A stretch of 30,069 bases of DNA, from positions 1 through 30,069 of IMG/VR virus record IMGVR_UViG_3300033571_003906, one strand, 5' to 3'. The position numbers and the translations under genes were made by a program. The DNA comes from a virus. The notes under the pieces were generated by a model. It was given only the letters and a program-made list of their open reading frames with translations. It was not told where the DNA came from and made no database searches. Positions 1 to 8,243 of this stretch are shown here, in pieces (the stretch's first letter is position 1; each line of letters opens with the position of its first letter).

Positions 1-83
1 CTTCTCTCTGTGTACAATCAGAGCAAATCAGCGTTGGGCTTATCAGCCACGCAAGAGAGAGAACCAGCAGAGGGAGAAACCAA
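1..83. other. Left-end non-coding leader before the terminase genes
   Basis: No gene is seen here. The stretch holds a strong ribosome binding site (GAGGGAGAAACC, ending just before the GTG at 84) and a short inverted repeat, TTCTCTCT at 2-9 with AGAGAGAA at 56-63. No convincing promoter was found. If the window is a linear genome, this is the left arm next to the cohesive end, where small terminase would bind; that role is inferred from gene order only. Confidence 0.4.
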
Positions 84-563
84 GTGACAGGGAACAGGAA
101 CAGTGGTGGCAGGAACAAGAAACCTGTTGAAGCCAAAGCAAGGTTGGGTCAGGCAAGCGTGACTGAACTTGCTGTTGTGAAACAGACTGTTGATGTCAAG
201 AAGGCTGGCGCGCCTAAGCCAATCAGACCACTGGTGAAGGGTGGTGCTGGTGAACAGTTGTGGCAATCGTTGTGGGCTTCATCGGCTGTGTGGGTTAGAC
301 CTGACACAGATGTGGAACTGGTGCAGATGTTGTGCGAGATGACTGAAGAATATGTTGCGTTGCGTATGCAAGTGATTGTTGATGGCGACTATCACGACAG
401 GTCTGCGCTGCGAATGTTAGAGAAGCAAAGGTTCTCGCTGATTTGTGCGTTGGGTCTGACACCTGTTGACCGTTCACGATTGGGTTTGCAAGCAGTGCAG
501 GTTGAAAGCCAGATGGAATTGTTCAGAAAGTCTGTTGCAAAGAAGCGTGCGAATGAAGCCTAA
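84..563 (+). CDS. terS: Terminase small subunit, P27 family
   Basis: This 159-residue protein is the DNA-recognition part of the packaging motor; it marks viral DNA for cutting by the large subunit. The start is GTG, chosen because a good AGGGAG box lies about 8 bases upstream and no closer ATG fits. The N-terminus is basic and disordered (GGRNKK, KAGAPKPIRP). The middle is helical, and the C-terminal LGLTPVDRSRLGL block is typical of P27-type small terminases, where it precedes the oligomerisation helix. The stop overlaps the start of the large subunit by 11 bases, so the two are translationally coupled. Its place at the left end fits a cos-type phage. The family call rests on motif and context. 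Confidence 0.8.
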   Translation: MTGNRNSGGRNKKPVEAKARLGQASVTELAVVKQTVDVKKAGAPKPIRPLVKGGAGEQLWQSLWASSAVWVRPDTDVELVQMLCEMTEEYVALRMQVIVDGDYHDRSALRMLEKQRFSLICALGLTPVDRSRLGLQAVQVESQMELFRKSVAKKRANEA

Positions 564-2022
564 GCAGTTGTGGCAACCTGCGTTCTACACACCAAGCATC
601 AGCAAGATTAGTGATGGTGATGATGTCATTGATTTTGCGCAACACTTCTTGCGATTGACTAAGGGTGTCAAAGCGCATGAGCCTTTGGTATTTACTGATT
701 GGCAACAGTGGCTTCTGCGTTCAATGTTGGAACGCAACAGCAATGGGCGTTTGAGATACAAGCGCGCGCTGGTTGGGTTACCGCGTAAGCAGGGCAAATC
801 TTTGTTGGGTTCTGCGCTTGCGTTGTATGGGTTGTTTGCTGGTGAAGCAGGTGCGGAAGTTTATTCAGCAGCAGGTGACAGACAGCAGGCACGCATCGTG
901 TTTGAAGAAGCCAAACAACAGATTGTACAATCACCATCGCTGATGCCTGAATGCAAGGTCTATCGTGACGCGATAGAAGTTCCTGCAACTAACGCTGTGT
1001 ATCGCGTGTTGTCGGCTGATGGAAAACTGGCGCAGGGTTTGAACCCATCGCTGGTCATCTTTGATGAACTTCATGTACAACGCAATGATGATTTGTATGA
1101 CGCTTTGACTATGGGTTCTGGTGCGCGTCTTGACCCATTAGTGGTGGCAATTACTACTGCTGGTTATGACCTAGAAACATTGTGTGGCAGGTTGTACCAG
1201 TATGGCAAACAGGTTGCTGCTGGTGAAGTTGTTGACCCTTACTTTGGTGCGTGGTGGTGGGAAGCCAAAACTGATTGCAATGTGAATGACGAAAAGCAAT
1301 GGAAGATTGCCAACCCTAATCTGGCGTTGGGACTTCTTGACATGGAAGATATGCGTGTCAGCGCACAGCAGTCATCTGAATCAGCCATGCGCAGATTCCG
1401 TCTGAACCAGTGGGTGCGTGCGCAAGAATCATGGTTGCCTGCTGGTGCATGGGAGAACTGCAACAATCCATCAGCAAGTGAAATCAATATCTATGACCCT
1501 GCGTGGGTTGGCATTGACATGGCGTTGAAGCATGACAGCATTGGCATTGTGATTGCACAGCCACACGATGACGGAAAGATTGGTGTGAAGGCAAAGATAT
1601 TCCACCCTGACATTGACGGTATTGATATTCACGCCATTGAAGAACACCTACGCTTCTTGCACAATGAATACAATGTTCAAGAGTTTGCCTATGACCCTGC
1701 GTTCTTTCAGCGTTCAGCAGAAGCCTTGTATGACGATGGGTTGCCAATGGTTGAGTTTCCGCAATCAGCACAGCGCATGATTCCTGCGTGTGGCACAACA
1801 TATGAACTGATTGTTGCCAAGAAGATTGCTCATGATGGTTCACCTATGTTCACTGACCAAGTGTTGTCAGCAGCGCAACGCATGACTGAACAGGGTTGGC
1901 GATTGTCCAAAGGTAAGTCGCGCAGAAAGATTGACGCGTGCATTGCACTAGTGATGGCTATTGACAGGGCAACTAGGCGTGGCACTAGTACACCACAACC
2001 TATGATTGCGTCAGTATGGTGA
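553..2022 (+). CDS. terL: Terminase large subunit (ATPase and nuclease)
   Basis: This 489-residue packaging motor pumps DNA into the prohead and cuts it. The start at 553 is chosen because it lies inside the small-subunit gene in a coupled arrangement; a longer frame from 466 would add 29 unlikely residues. The ATPase half shows a Walker A-like LPRKQGKS at about residues 76-83 and Walker B LVIFDE at 167-172, with the catalytic Glu. The C-terminal nuclease half begins near WVGIDMALKHDS, whose Asp would bind metal, and continues through AYDPAFF and an acidic DACIALVMAID near the end. Length and motif order match HK97-like large terminases (Terminase_1 type). No frameshift or missing key residue is seen. 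Confidence 0.93.
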   Translation: MKPKQLWQPAFYTPSISKISDGDDVIDFAQHFLRLTKGVKAHEPLVFTDWQQWLLRSMLERNSNGRLRYKRALVGLPRKQGKSLLGSALALYGLFAGEAGAEVYSAAGDRQQARIVFEEAKQQIVQSPSLMPECKVYRDAIEVPATNAVYRVLSADGKLAQGLNPSLVIFDELHVQRNDDLYDALTMGSGARLDPLVVAITTAGYDLETLCGRLYQYGKQVAAGEVVDPYFGAWWWEAKTDCNVNDEKQWKIANPNLALGLLDMEDMRVSAQQSSESAMRRFRLNQWVRAQESWLPAGAWENCNNPSASEINIYDPAWVGIDMALKHDSIGIVIAQPHDDGKIGVKAKIFHPDIDGIDIHAIEEHLRFLHNEYNVQEFAYDPAFFQRSAEALYDDGLPMVEFPQSAQRMIPACGTTYELIVAKKIAHDGSPMFTDQVLSAAQRMTEQGWRLSKGKSRRKIDACIALVMAIDRATRRGTSTPQPMIASVW

Positions 2023-2026
2023 TGGT

Positions 2027-2155
2027 ATGAAACTGTTGATTGCTGAAGCCATTGGTCTTGTTATTGCTTGCGCAGGTGTATTTATGATTCATATCCCTAG
2101 TGGATTCATCGTCACTGGTGTTGCTGTTGTTGCGATGATTGAAGCCAACGCATGA
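2027..2155 (+). CDS. Small single-membrane-span protein between terminase and portal
   Basis: A 42-residue frame begins four bases after the large-terminase stop and ends in an ATGA overlap with the portal start, which argues that it is translated. It is almost wholly hydrophobic: one or two membrane segments run from about residue 8 to 37 (IGLVIACAGVFMI, then GFIVTGVAVVAMI) with a short polar break at HIPSG. Tiny membrane proteins at this site occur in other actinophages, but I do not recognise a named family. Its function is unknown. It is too short for most gene callers. Confidence 0.55.
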   Translation: MKLLIAEAIGLVIACAGVFMIHIPSGFIVTGVAVVAMIEANA

Positions 2156-3363
2156 GCCTGTTCAGAAAGATTGAACAACGCCAATTGCCACCAAGCATTG
2201 ACCCATCAGGATTGACAGCAAGACCTGCGTATGGTTCTTCTGCTGGTGAGATTGTTGACCAGAACACAGCGTTCACCAGCACAACCATCATGGCTGCTGT
2301 GACACTGCTTGCTGATTCTGTCGCGCTGATGCCATTGGACTTGTACCGTGAAGTCAACAACAGATACGAAAAACTGCCAAAGCCTTTGGTGTTGCGCAAG
2401 CCCAACGCAGAGCAAACAATGTTTGACTTTGTGCATCAGTTCATTGCAACGCTTGCCATTCATGGGACTTGCTTTGTTTATGCACCACGCAAGAACGGTG
2501 CAGTCGTTGAGTTGAGAAACATTCACCCTGACAGGGTTTCAATTCAGATTGACACGAATGAAAACAGCATCACATATGGCGAACGCATTTACACAATCAA
2601 CGGTAGTTCTGAACAGTTCACCAGTGATGTGTTGAAGCAGGTTGATTGGTTGCGTTTCCCCAATCAGGTGCGTGGTCTTTCACCCATTGATTCATTGCGT
2701 CAAGCAATCGGAACCAACATCGCCATTGACCGTTTCTTGGCGCAGTTCTATGGCGATGGTGCAACACCATCTTCAGTATTAGAGACTGACAACAACTTGT
2801 CACCTGAAGCAGCAGAAGTGTTGCGTCAAACATGGGTTGACACGCTCTACAAAAACCGCAAACCAGCAGTGCTAACAGGTGGTTTGAAGTGGCGCAGTGT
2901 CACTGTGTCGGCTTCTGACATGGACACCATCAACTATCGTGAAGCAATTGTGCGCGACATTTCACGCGCATACAGAATCCCACTGCACATGATAAATGGT
3001 TCTGGTGGCGACACACAGACATATCAGAATGTTGAATCAGCAGGTATCAACTTCTTGCGCCACACGCTGTTGCCTTGGTGCAGAAGGCTTGAAGATTTGA
3101 TAACTGAATTGATGCCACCTGCACAACAGGTGCGCTTTGATGTGAATGAGTTTGCACGCGCTGACCTGTTGACAAGAGTACGCGCACAACAAGTCATGAT
3201 TATGTCGGGAACTTTGACACCTAATGAAGCACGCCACATTGAAGGTCGTGAACCCTATGAAGGTGGTGACCAGTTCATTCTTGGTGTTGCTGGCGCACCT
3301 ATGGCTGGTGTTGAAGGTGGCGATTTGCCCACATTGGGCGTAGATAGTTTGGTGCATGAATGA
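2152..3363 (+). CDS. Portal protein, HK97 family
   Basis: This 403-residue protein would form the dodecameric ring at one head vertex, the channel for DNA and the docking site for terminase and neck. Features typical of HK97-type portals are the early TAVFTSTTIMAAVTLLADSVA-like helix region (residues about 40-60), the LPLDLYREVNN-type strand, the LRFPNQVRGLSPIDSLRQAI segment near residue 165-185, and the AYRIPLHMIN segment near 275-285. The C-terminus is short and polar, with a GREPYEGGDQ turn. It starts by ATGA overlap with the small membrane protein and ends by ATGA overlap with the next gene. Length is normal for the family. Confidence 0.92.
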   Translation: MSLFRKIEQRQLPPSIDPSGLTARPAYGSSAGEIVDQNTAFTSTTIMAAVTLLADSVALMPLDLYREVNNRYEKLPKPLVLRKPNAEQTMFDFVHQFIATLAIHGTCFVYAPRKNGAVVELRNIHPDRVSIQIDTNENSITYGERIYTINGSSEQFTSDVLKQVDWLRFPNQVRGLSPIDSLRQAIGTNIAIDRFLAQFYGDGATPSSVLETDNNLSPEAAEVLRQTWVDTLYKNRKPAVLTGGLKWRSVTVSASDMDTINYREAIVRDISRAYRIPLHMINGSGGDTQTYQNVESAGINFLRHTLLPWCRRLEDLITELMPPAQQVRFDVNEFARADLLTRVRAQQVMIMSGTLTPNEARHIEGREPYEGGDQFILGVAGAPMAGVEGGDLPTLGVDSLVHE

Positions 3364-3614
3364 AATCACAAGCATTTTCAGTAGGAACATCAGCAATAGT
3401 TTTGATTGCAGCAGATAATCAAAACAGGAATTGCTATGTTCACGCCAGTTCAGGTTCAGTGTATTTGGGTGGCTCTACTGTGACTGCATCAACAGGTCTT
3501 CACTTGCCAAGCAACCAAACAATCACAATCACTTTACCTGTTGGTGAAGCGTTGTACGGAATCGCAAGCAGTGGCACAACTGATGTGCGTGTGCTTTCAC
3601 CAGACGGAGACTGA
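3360..3614 (+). CDS. Small beta-rich protein, possible head accessory protein
   Basis: This 84-residue protein starts inside the portal stop (ATGA) and lies directly before the protease gene. The sequence alternates small polar and hydrophobic residues (VYLGGSTVTASTGLHL, TITITLPVGEALYGIAS), which suggests a compact beta-sandwich or barrel with no membrane segment or signal. Small beta proteins of this kind lie between portal and protease in many actinophages and are often proposed to be head decoration or stabilising proteins. I do not recognise a named family, so the structural role comes only from position and predicted fold. Confidence 0.6.
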   Translation: MKSQAFSVGTSAIVLIAADNQNRNCYVHASSGSVYLGGSTVTASTGLHLPSNQTITITLPVGEALYGIASSGTTDVRVLSPDGD

Positions 3615-3618
3615 CAAG

Positions 3619-4986
3619 ATGCCCTACTACATCAGTGACCAACAATCCGACTGCGCAGGGTGGGCAACCATCAAGGCTGATACACCTGACAGCGCACCTG
3701 AAACCATTGGTTGTCATCAAACAAAGCAAGACGCTATTGACCAGATGATTGCTGTTTCATTGTCTGAAGAGATTGAACCAATGGGTGATTGGGCAACGCG
3801 TGCGCTGCTGACAGACGCAGACTTGATAACTGATGATGATTTGAATGAGCAGTATGAAATGAATCAGGCTGAACCTTCAATGGAAGTTGACGCATTGAAG
3901 CGCGCATATGACGCAGTAAAAAGCATTCTTGATGAAATCGCTGAAAAGATTGGTGAATCAGAACTTGAATCTGATGATGCAGTTGAACTTGAAATGGAAA
4001 TGGATTCAAGAGAACAACGCGCCATTGATTTATCAGCACCACAATTTATGCGTGACAATGCCAAGCGTGGTTTGGAATACCACGCAGAAGGTTTGTCTGG
4101 TGATGGGCTTGAGCCACAGACCGTTGAAGATGCACGCAGTATGGCTTCAGGTGAAGTCACTGTTGATAAGTGGCGCAAGATTGCACCTTGGATAGCACGA
4201 CATATGGTGGACTTAGAAGCAGCAGATGGTGAAATCACAGCAGGTGTGGTGGCTCATCTTCTGTGGGGCAGTGGTTCAACAAAGGAAGAAGCACAAAGAA
4301 CTATGGACTACGCACAAGGAATCATTGACCGTCTTGATGCTGAACTTGAAGATGAAGAGAGAACTGCACCAGCAGTGCGCGAACATCGTTGGGTGATTAG
4401 CAAGAGCAATGAACAGCGCAAGCAGATTGCATACACCAATCTTGAATTGCGTGCGCTTGACGATTCTGAAGATGGTTGGACTGTCAGTGGATACGCAGCC
4501 GTGTTTGATTCACCATCAGAGCCATTGCCTTGGACAGAGTTTGTGCGCAGGGGTGCATTCAAGAAAACCATCAATGATGGTGCTGATGTGCGTTTGCTTA
4601 TTGACCACACAGGTGTGCCACTGGCACGCACCAAGTCAGGAACACTGACACTGCGTGAAGATGACAAAGGCTTGTTCATGGAAGCACGCCTAGACCCAAA
4701 CAACCCTGACGCAGTAAAGATGCGCAGTGCGTTGATGCGTGGCGATGTCACGCAGATGTCTTTTGCTTTTGAAACAATCAAAGATGGTTGGAATAGCGAC
4801 AGGTCAGTGCGTGAACTGAAAGAAGTAAGACTGCATGATGTCAGCCTTGTCACTTATCCTGCGTATGAAGAAACCAGTGCAGAGATTCGCAACAACCAAT
4901 CAAATGAAACAGTGATTGCTACCGTTGCTTCAACATCGCTACGCAAAGCACAAATTGCGCTTGCGATGGCAAGAGCCGTCAACTAG
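3619..4986 (+). CDS. Prohead protease, S78 family, with long N-terminal extension
   Basis: This 455-residue protein should cleave the capsid protein and itself during head maturation. The start MPYYIS at 3619 follows the upstream stop by four bases. The protease domain covers about residues 265-435: VSGYAAVFDSPSEPLPW, then catalytic His330 in LLIDHTG and Ser381 in QMSFAF, then SLVTYPAYEETSAEIR. This is the S78/HK97 pattern with the His-Ser pair in place. The first 250 or so residues are unusual: a short beta start (CAGWATIKADTPD), an acidic coiled-coil-like stretch, then a helical domain with APWIARHMVDLEA and GVVAHLLWGSG. That extension may serve as scaffold, since no separate scaffold gene is present; this is inferred. 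Confidence 0.9.
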   Translation: MPYYISDQQSDCAGWATIKADTPDSAPETIGCHQTKQDAIDQMIAVSLSEEIEPMGDWATRALLTDADLITDDDLNEQYEMNQAEPSMEVDALKRAYDAVKSILDEIAEKIGESELESDDAVELEMEMDSREQRAIDLSAPQFMRDNAKRGLEYHAEGLSGDGLEPQTVEDARSMASGEVTVDKWRKIAPWIARHMVDLEAADGEITAGVVAHLLWGSGSTKEEAQRTMDYAQGIIDRLDAELEDEERTAPAVREHRWVISKSNEQRKQIAYTNLELRALDDSEDGWTVSGYAAVFDSPSEPLPWTEFVRRGAFKKTINDGADVRLLIDHTGVPLARTKSGTLTLREDDKGLFMEARLDPNNPDAVKMRSALMRGDVTQMSFAFETIKDGWNSDRSVRELKEVRLHDVSLVTYPAYEETSAEIRNNQSNETVIATVASTSLRKAQIALAMARAVN

Positions 4987-5046
4987 CCACACGCCAGTGC
5001 GACACTCACCACAACAACAAACCCACTACAAGATTGGAAGCCCCAA

Positions 5047-6351
5047 ATGGCACTTTCAGAAAAGTTGATTGAAAAGCGTGACGCACATCTTGCATCTGCA
5101 CAAAGCATCGTTGATGCAGCAGAAGCAGAAGCGCGTGACCTGACCACAGAAGAGAATGACACCATTGGTGTTGCTCTTCGTTCCGCATCAGAACTTGATG
5201 CACAGATTGCACAGCACAAGGAACTTGAAGCACGCAATGCAAGCGCAACAGAGATGCGTTCGCAGGCTGGCTTGATTTCACCTGCTGTTGTCAAGTCTGA
5301 ACCACGCACCTACACACGCGAAAACCGCAGCGCATCTTTCTTGGCTGACGCATTCGCAGCACAGTTCAACAATGACTATGTTGCAAAAGAGCGTCTTGCA
5401 CGCCACATGAATGAAGAGCGTGTTGAGCGTCGCGATGTGACTTCAGCAAACTTTGCTGGCTTGATTGTTCCGCAGTTCTTGACTGAACTTGCTGCACCAT
5501 TGGCACGCGCTGGTCGCCCTGTTGCAGATGTTGCAGCAAAGCATCAGTTACCTGCTGCTGGTTTGACCATCAGCATCAGCAAGGTCACCACTGGTTCAAG
5601 CACAGCAGCACAAACAGAAGGTGATGCTGTTTCTGAAACCAACATGGATGACACCAAGTTGGACATCAGCGTTGTCACCATCGCTGGTCAGCAGACAGTT
5701 TCCCGTCAGGCTCTTGAGCGTGGCACAGGTGTTGATGCGCTTGTGATGAATGACTTGATTCGTTCATACCACACAACACTTGACGCAGCCGTTGTTGCAG
5801 AGATTGAAGCATCTGCTGGTCAGTCAGTGACCTACACAGACGCATCACCAACAGTTGCTGAACTGTATCCAAAACTTCTTGACGCAATTCAGAAGGTTCA
5901 AACCACATACTTTGGTAACCCCAATGTCATCATCATGCACCCACGCCGATTGGCTTATGTGCTTGCAGCCCTTGACAGCACCAATCGCCCATTGGCAGTA
6001 CCAGTGCCACAGTCACCAATGAACGCACTTGCTGTTGGTGATGGTGGCGTGGTTCGCTACGCAAACAGTGGTTACGCAATCGCAGGACTTCCTGTGGTTA
6101 CAGATGCCAATGTTGCAACCAACCAAGGTGCAGGAACCAACCAAGACGCAATCTACATTGGTGACTTGAATGAGTTGCACCTGTGGGAAGAATCAGATGG
6201 TGCGCCAATGTACCTGCGTTTTGACCAGCCAAAAGCAGCACAACTTGATGTGCTTGCAGTTGTCTATGGTTACAGCGCATACACAGCAAACCGCTATGCA
6301 AACGCATGGGCAAAAATCACTGGCACAGGTCTGGTGACCCCAACCTTCTAA
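5047..6351 (+). CDS. Major capsid protein, HK97 fold
   Basis: This 434-residue protein builds the icosahedral shell. Residues 1 to about 110 form a charged, Ala-rich coiled-coil delta domain (EKLIEKRDAHLASAQ onward) that HK97-type phages use as built-in scaffold and that the protease removes. The shell domain follows, with the long helix and strand pattern around NVIIMHPRRLAYVLAALD and AIYIGDLNELHLWEE, and ends in the AYTANRYANAWAKITGTG segment typical of the family. It is preceded by a 60-base gap containing GGAAG near the start and followed by a strong hairpin, suggesting its expression is set apart from neighbours. Length is within the normal range. Confidence 0.93.
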   Translation: MALSEKLIEKRDAHLASAQSIVDAAEAEARDLTTEENDTIGVALRSASELDAQIAQHKELEARNASATEMRSQAGLISPAVVKSEPRTYTRENRSASFLADAFAAQFNNDYVAKERLARHMNEERVERRDVTSANFAGLIVPQFLTELAAPLARAGRPVADVAAKHQLPAAGLTISISKVTTGSSTAAQTEGDAVSETNMDDTKLDISVVTIAGQQTVSRQALERGTGVDALVMNDLIRSYHTTLDAAVVAEIEASAGQSVTYTDASPTVAELYPKLLDAIQKVQTTYFGNPNVIIMHPRRLAYVLAALDSTNRPLAVPVPQSPMNALAVGDGGVVRYANSGYAIAGLPVVTDANVATNQGAGTNQDAIYIGDLNELHLWEESDGAPMYLRFDQPKAAQLDVLAVVYGYSAYTANRYANAWAKITGTGLVTPTF

Positions 6352-6371
6352 TCACTGAAGGTTCAATAGTT

Positions 6372-6416
6372 TGATGGTGCTGGCTGTGAGTAGAGACACG
6401 ACAGCCAGCACCATCA
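6372..6416 (+). terminator. Perfect 16-bp hairpin after the capsid gene
   Basis: TGATGGTGCTGGCTGT at 6372-6387 is exactly complementary to ACAGCCAGCACCATCA at 6401-6416, with a 13-base loop. It starts 20 bases after the capsid stop. Only a short CCTTT follows, so it may be a partial terminator or a barrier that protects the 3' end of capsid mRNA. Confidence 0.7.
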
Positions 6417-6431
6417 CCTTTGAAAGAAAAC

Positions 6432-6635
6432 ATGAACACACATTTGATTGAATCACTGCTTATTGAGCGTGAAGGATATGTGCGCAGGAATCTTCTTGAC
6501 CGTGTGAAGCAAGTTGATATTGCTTTGCGTGATGCTGGATACACAAAGACCAGCGCACCTATTGAGACTGCAACTGCTGAACCTTTGGTTGAGCGTGCAG
6601 CAAAGCCTGCTACCAGAAAGCGTGCAGCCGACTAG
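6432..6635 (+). CDS. Small basic protein after the capsid gene
   Basis: This 67-residue protein starts at ATG 6432 with GAAAG seven bases upstream; a TTG at 6420 would add four residues but overlaps the hairpin tail. The first half is helical and charged (LIESLLIEREGYVRRNLLDRVKQVD), and the end is basic and Ala/Arg/Lys rich (AAKPATRKRAAD). Small proteins of this form lie between capsid and connector genes in many actinophages; none has a firm function that I can name. The basic tail could contact DNA or the inside of the head. It ends two bases before the next start. Confidence 0.6.
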   Translation: MNTHLIESLLIEREGYVRRNLLDRVKQVDIALRDAGYTKTSAPIETATAEPLVERAAKPATRKRAAD

Positions 6636-6637
6636 CA

Positions 6638-7246
6638 ATGCCTATCGTGAATGGATACTGCACGCTTGCACAAGTCAAGGCTGCACTGCGTCTGACAGAC
6701 AATGCTGATGACACTTTGCTTGAATCCGCTATTCAATCTGCTTCACGCAGAATTGATGGATACTGCAACAGGTGGTTCTACAAGACCAACCAGACAGCCG
6801 TTCAGGTTTACCCTGCCAGCATTTATGAATGTGGCGTACTGAACGACATTGCCAACAGCAGTGTCACAGTGAAGATTGACAGTCTTGGTGATGGTTCCTA
6901 TGCAACCACATGGACACAGGGACAGCAGTACCAACTTGAACCCTTGAACACAGCCATCACAGGAAAGCCATACAGACGCATTGTGTGTATCAATGGGTAT
7001 TCATTCCCATTTGCTAATGACAAGCCACTGGTGCAGGTCACAGCGCAGTGGGGTTGGAACGCAATACCTTCTGATGTTGAGCAGGCTTGCATTCTTTTAT
7101 CAATGCGCCAGTTTGCGCGCTTGAACGCTGCACTAGGCGTAGTTGGTTTTGCTGATATGGCAATTCAGGTGCGCGCTGTTGACCCTGATGTGCGTGACTT
7201 GTTGCAACAGTTTGTTCTTCCTACTGCTGGTGCTGGCACTGTCTGA
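6638..7246 (+). CDS. Head-tail connector, HK97 gp6-like
   Basis: This 202-residue protein likely forms the ring below the portal that carries the neck. The N-terminal CTLAQVKAALRLTDNADDTLLESAIQSASRRIDGYC pattern (residues about 8-43) is the classic helical signature of gp6-like adaptors. The middle is beta-rich, and PSDVEQACILLSMRQFARL gives the C-terminal helix. Its place directly after the capsid block supports the call. The stop shares an A with the next ATG (TGATG), so the two are coupled. Compared with HK97 gp6 it is long because of a beta insertion at about residues 60-130. Confidence 0.75.
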   Translation: MPIVNGYCTLAQVKAALRLTDNADDTLLESAIQSASRRIDGYCNRWFYKTNQTAVQVYPASIYECGVLNDIANSSVTVKIDSLGDGSYATTWTQGQQYQLEPLNTAITGKPYRRIVCINGYSFPFANDKPLVQVTAQWGWNAIPSDVEQACILLSMRQFARLNAALGVVGFADMAIQVRAVDPDVRDLLQQFVLPTAGAGTV

Positions 7247-7656
7247 TGTCATCTGTATCTGATATCGCAACAGGGCTTCAGACAAGGCTTGCCACAATCA
7301 GTGGTGTGCGTGCGTATTCGTATCAGCCTGAACAGTTGAACCCACCATTCGCATATCCTGTGTTGAACACTGTTTCTTATCATCAGACTATGGGCATGGG
7401 TAGCGCAATGACACAGTTTGATTGGACTGTGTATGTGGTTGTTGGCAGATGGGTTGACCGTGTTGCAGTGACAAACCTTGATGGCTTCTTGTCACCCACT
7501 GGTGCTTCTTCTATTCGTGCTGCTCTTGAAGGTGACCTGACATTGGGTGGTGCTTGTCAAAATCTTGTTGTTGCATCGTCTGCAAACATCAGCGCACTAG
7601 AACAAGATGATGCAGAATATCTGCAAGTTTCATTCTCAGTAACTATCTACGCATAA
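7246..7656 (+). CDS. Putative tail terminator or neck protein
   Basis: This 136-residue protein opens with an amphipathic helix (SVSDIATGLQTRLATISGVRAY) followed by strands (FAYPVLNTVSYHQTM, FDWTVYVVVGRW) and a helix, and ends in YLQVSFSVTIYA. That alpha-beta plan matches tail terminator and minor neck proteins, which cap the tail tube and join it to the head. It lies between connector and tail-tube genes, where a terminator is expected. No strict motif is visible, so the assignment rests on size, pattern and order. A stopper protein is the alternative. Confidence 0.55.
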   Translation: MSSVSDIATGLQTRLATISGVRAYSYQPEQLNPPFAYPVLNTVSYHQTMGMGSAMTQFDWTVYVVVGRWVDRVAVTNLDGFLSPTGASSIRAALEGDLTLGGACQNLVVASSANISALEQDDAEYLQVSFSVTIYA

Positions 7657-7666
7657 AGGAATCACA

Positions 7667-7834
7667 ATGCAATCATTCAAAGTAATCAGCGACAACTGCA
7701 CACTTGGCAAACAGGGTGCAACTGTTACTGAAGCAGAACTTGAAGGACTAAACTTGCAAGCGTTGCTTGAAGGTGGACATCTTGAAGTTGTTTCATCAAA
7801 GACACAAAAAACCACAACTACGGAAGGTGACTAG
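7667..7834 (+). CDS. Small hypothetical protein before the tail-tube genes
   Basis: This 55-residue protein starts at ATG 7667 with AAAGGA about seven bases upstream, and ends two bases before the first tail-tube gene. It reads as a short beta hairpin (FKVISDNCTLGKQGATV), a helix (EAELEGLNLQALLEGGH), a strand and a polar Lys/Thr tail. Small proteins with this pattern and a GATVTEAEL-type core sit in tail modules of other actinophages, but the role is not known to me. Good spacing on both sides supports a real gene. Confidence 0.6.
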   Translation: MQSFKVISDNCTLGKQGATVTEAELEGLNLQALLEGGHLEVVSSKTQKTTTTEGD

Positions 7835-7836
7835 TC

Positions 7837-8241
7837 ATGGCTGTTCTTGCCCTAACTGATGCCAGTATCACAATCAACAGCGTTGCACTAAGCAGCAAAT
7901 CAAACAGCGTGACCGTCAACTATGAAGTTGATTCTGTTGAAGTCACAGCGTTTGGTTCTAACCACAACTTCATTGGTGGTTTGCAGAACAACAGCATTGA
8001 AGTTGCTTTGATGCAGGACTATGCAGCATCGCAAACAGAAGCCACTATCTATCCGCTTGTAGGCACGACAACCACACTGGTCATCAAGCCGACATCAGGT
8101 GCTGTTGGCGCAACAAATCCTTCTTACACAATCACTGGTGCTTTTCTTGCTAGTCATACACCTGTGGCTGGTGGCGTTGGTGAACTTGCCATGACCACAT
8201 TGACATTCACTGGTGGAACTATCACAAAGGCTGTTGCATAA
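7837..8241 (+). CDS. Tail tube (major tail) protein, copy 1
   Basis: This 134-residue protein is beta-rich, with NSVTVNYEVDSVEVTAF, a FIGGLQNNSIEVALMQDY turn region, YPLVGTTTTLVI and a closing SHTPVAGGVGELAMTTLTF. This plan matches small actinophage major tail proteins of the tail-tube fold, which stack as hexamer rings around the tape measure. Context agrees: it precedes the frameshifted chaperones and tape measure. The next gene is a close paralog. Either copy could be the main tube protein. Confidence 0.7.
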   Translation: MAVLALTDASITINSVALSSKSNSVTVNYEVDSVEVTAFGSNHNFIGGLQNNSIEVALMQDYAASQTEATIYPLVGTTTTLVIKPTSGAVGATNPSYTITGAFLASHTPVAGGVGELAMTTLTFTGGTITKAVA

Positions 8242-8243
8242 TC

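Noticed and set aside
466-552. Extended N-terminus for the large terminase from 466
   Set aside because: It lies fully inside the small terminase gene, adds a Cys-rich non-family stretch, and the ATG at 553 gives a normal N-terminus.
4308-4853. Minus-strand open frame of 181 codons under the protease domain
   Set aside because: It overlaps the S78 catalytic region completely and gives a Ser-rich sequence without motifs; a shadow frame.
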